This document shows, piece by piece, positions 63,411-64,000 of a stretch of DNA of 64,000 nucleotides (the stretch's first letter is position 1; the number at the start of each line of letters is the position of its first letter). The stretch is from Prolixibacteraceae bacterium (GTDB lineage Bacteria > Bacteroidota > Bacteroidia > Bacteroidales > Prolixibacteraceae), in NCBI GenBank assembly GCA_019459525.1, contig JAIBEY010000022.1, positions 16,075 through 80,074 on the forward strand, read 5' to 3'. Position numbers and translations under genes: made by a program. Under the pieces are notes generated by a model. The model ran no database searches and was not told the origin of the DNA. It saw nothing but the letters and a program-made list of their open reading frames with translations.

Positions 63411-63829
63411 GTTTTTAATATTTAAATTGGAAAATGACTTTGATAATATTTCCTCTTTGGCGGGAAGCACCTGTGTTGACCGTTCTCCGAACCGCCAGCG
63501 ACATTTAAACAGCATAACAGCGGGAAACCCCGCCGGAAAACTGCCAATTGCCAAAGGGTATCGTTTATGATGGGGATTTCGGCAACCCAATCCTTAAAAT
63601 TGTTCTGTTGTCCGGTTTGTCCGGAAAGCTTCCCCGCGGAACGGGAAGAAAAAGATTGGTTTTGATCTGCTCTGCCAGCCATAGTTTTTGGAGCTTTGGT
63701 TCCATTGTAAAACTAGCTGAGCAACTATTCGTTATGCTTACCCGGTATTTAGAACGACCTGGTAATGAAACAACAAAACGCTTAACATACGGTAAGTGAT
63801 TCGTTAACCAATAATTGTGATTTTATAAA
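63411..63829. other. Non-coding gap without recognisable gene
   Basis: About 420 bases. Small overlapping frames on both strands lack domain sequence. A short hairpin gcggg-aaac-cccgc occurs at about 63519-63532. It presumably holds the promoter of the small secreted protein gene. Confidence 0.4.
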
Positions 63830-64000
63830 TTAAGGATGACCGTTCTCCCTGAGCATACGGCTAAGGGTCTGCGGGGTAATATTCAGATAGGAAGCTATGA
63901 TCTCTTTGGAGATACTTAATTCGATACCCGGATGGGTGGACAATAAATGGAGATACCGTTCCCAGGCTGATGCCCCGGCCAACTGACGAGCGCGCCCGGC
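63830..64000 (-). CDS. Crp/Fnr-family regulator, C-terminal part (cut by window end)
   Basis: The last 56 residues of a Crp/Fnr-type regulator, read on the minus strand: ASAWERYLHLLSTHPGIELS, then the helix-turn-helix ISKEIIASYLNITPQTLSRM, LRENGHP and stop at 63830. The N-terminal cyclic-nucleotide-like domain lies beyond the window. Bacteroidota Crp/Fnr proteins of this type often sit near uptake or efflux genes. Confidence 0.85.
   Translation of the reverse strand, partial: AGRARQLAGASAWERYLHLLSTHPGIELSISKEIIASYLNITPQTLSRMLRENGHP

Overview
The window comes from a Bacteroidota genome, most likely a T9SS-bearing Bacteroidales/Marinilabiliales-type bacterium. The support is a PorP/SprF protein with type B (CHU_C) sorting-domain proteins, a SusC/SusD pair, CTnDOT-type tra genes (TraE/F/G/J/K/M/N), an RteC-like regulator, A-rich leaders in place of Shine-Dalgarno sites, and a TTTG/TAnnTTTG promoter. 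No rRNA, tRNA or CRISPR array was seen.

Region 1 (1-16.4 kb, minus strand): an MreB paralogue, then a run of secreted surface proteins. From 16.4 kb downwards these are a CHU_C-type T9SS substrate, a PorP/SprF outer-membrane protein, two very large proteins with phage-tail-fibre-like repeats (924 and 1165 aa), two smaller secreted proteins, a decayed tandem copy, and a protein with three FISUMP domains. It reads as a T9SS-linked surface structure. Region 2 (16.4-21.6 kb) is AT-rich and gene-poor: an orphan protein, a membrane-anchored AraC regulator and a stand-alone LytTR protein.

Region 3 (21.6-46.4 kb) is a conjugative element of the CTnDOT superfamily: MobB relaxase, MobA and a candidate oriT, then (reading leftwards from 39.6 kb) a complete-looking transfer operon TraD-like-E-F-G-VirB5-like-secreted-J-K-L-M-N, coupling protein, PH-domain and DUF3945 proteins. 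Cargo includes a seven-PAS histidine kinase and an FtsX/MacB-type permease beside a remnant of a second copy. A replication module (HTH protein, initiator-like protein with D-T repeats, IstB/DnaC-like ATPase) and RteC close it. No integrase, primase or topoisomerase is in the window.

Region 4 (46.6-56.7 kb) is an AT-rich defence and mobile-DNA island. An ISL3 element (46895-48746) with an 8-bp target duplication splits an ORF6N gene. A frameshifted RAYT transposase carries a REP-like hairpin inside its own coding sequence. A tightly coupled operon hsdM-hsdS-AAA ATPase-HNH nuclease follows, and no hsdR is present: a Septu (PtuA/PtuB)-like effector pair appears to take the place of the type I restriction subunit. 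This is the best candidate for an undescribed system here. Two XRE-type HTH genes, one broken, precede it.

Region 5 (57.1-64 kb) has higher GC: a nutrient-uptake operon TlpA-like thioredoxin-SusC-SusD with a strong terminator, a convergent small secreted two-cysteine protein, and the end of a Crp/Fnr regulator cut by the window edge.
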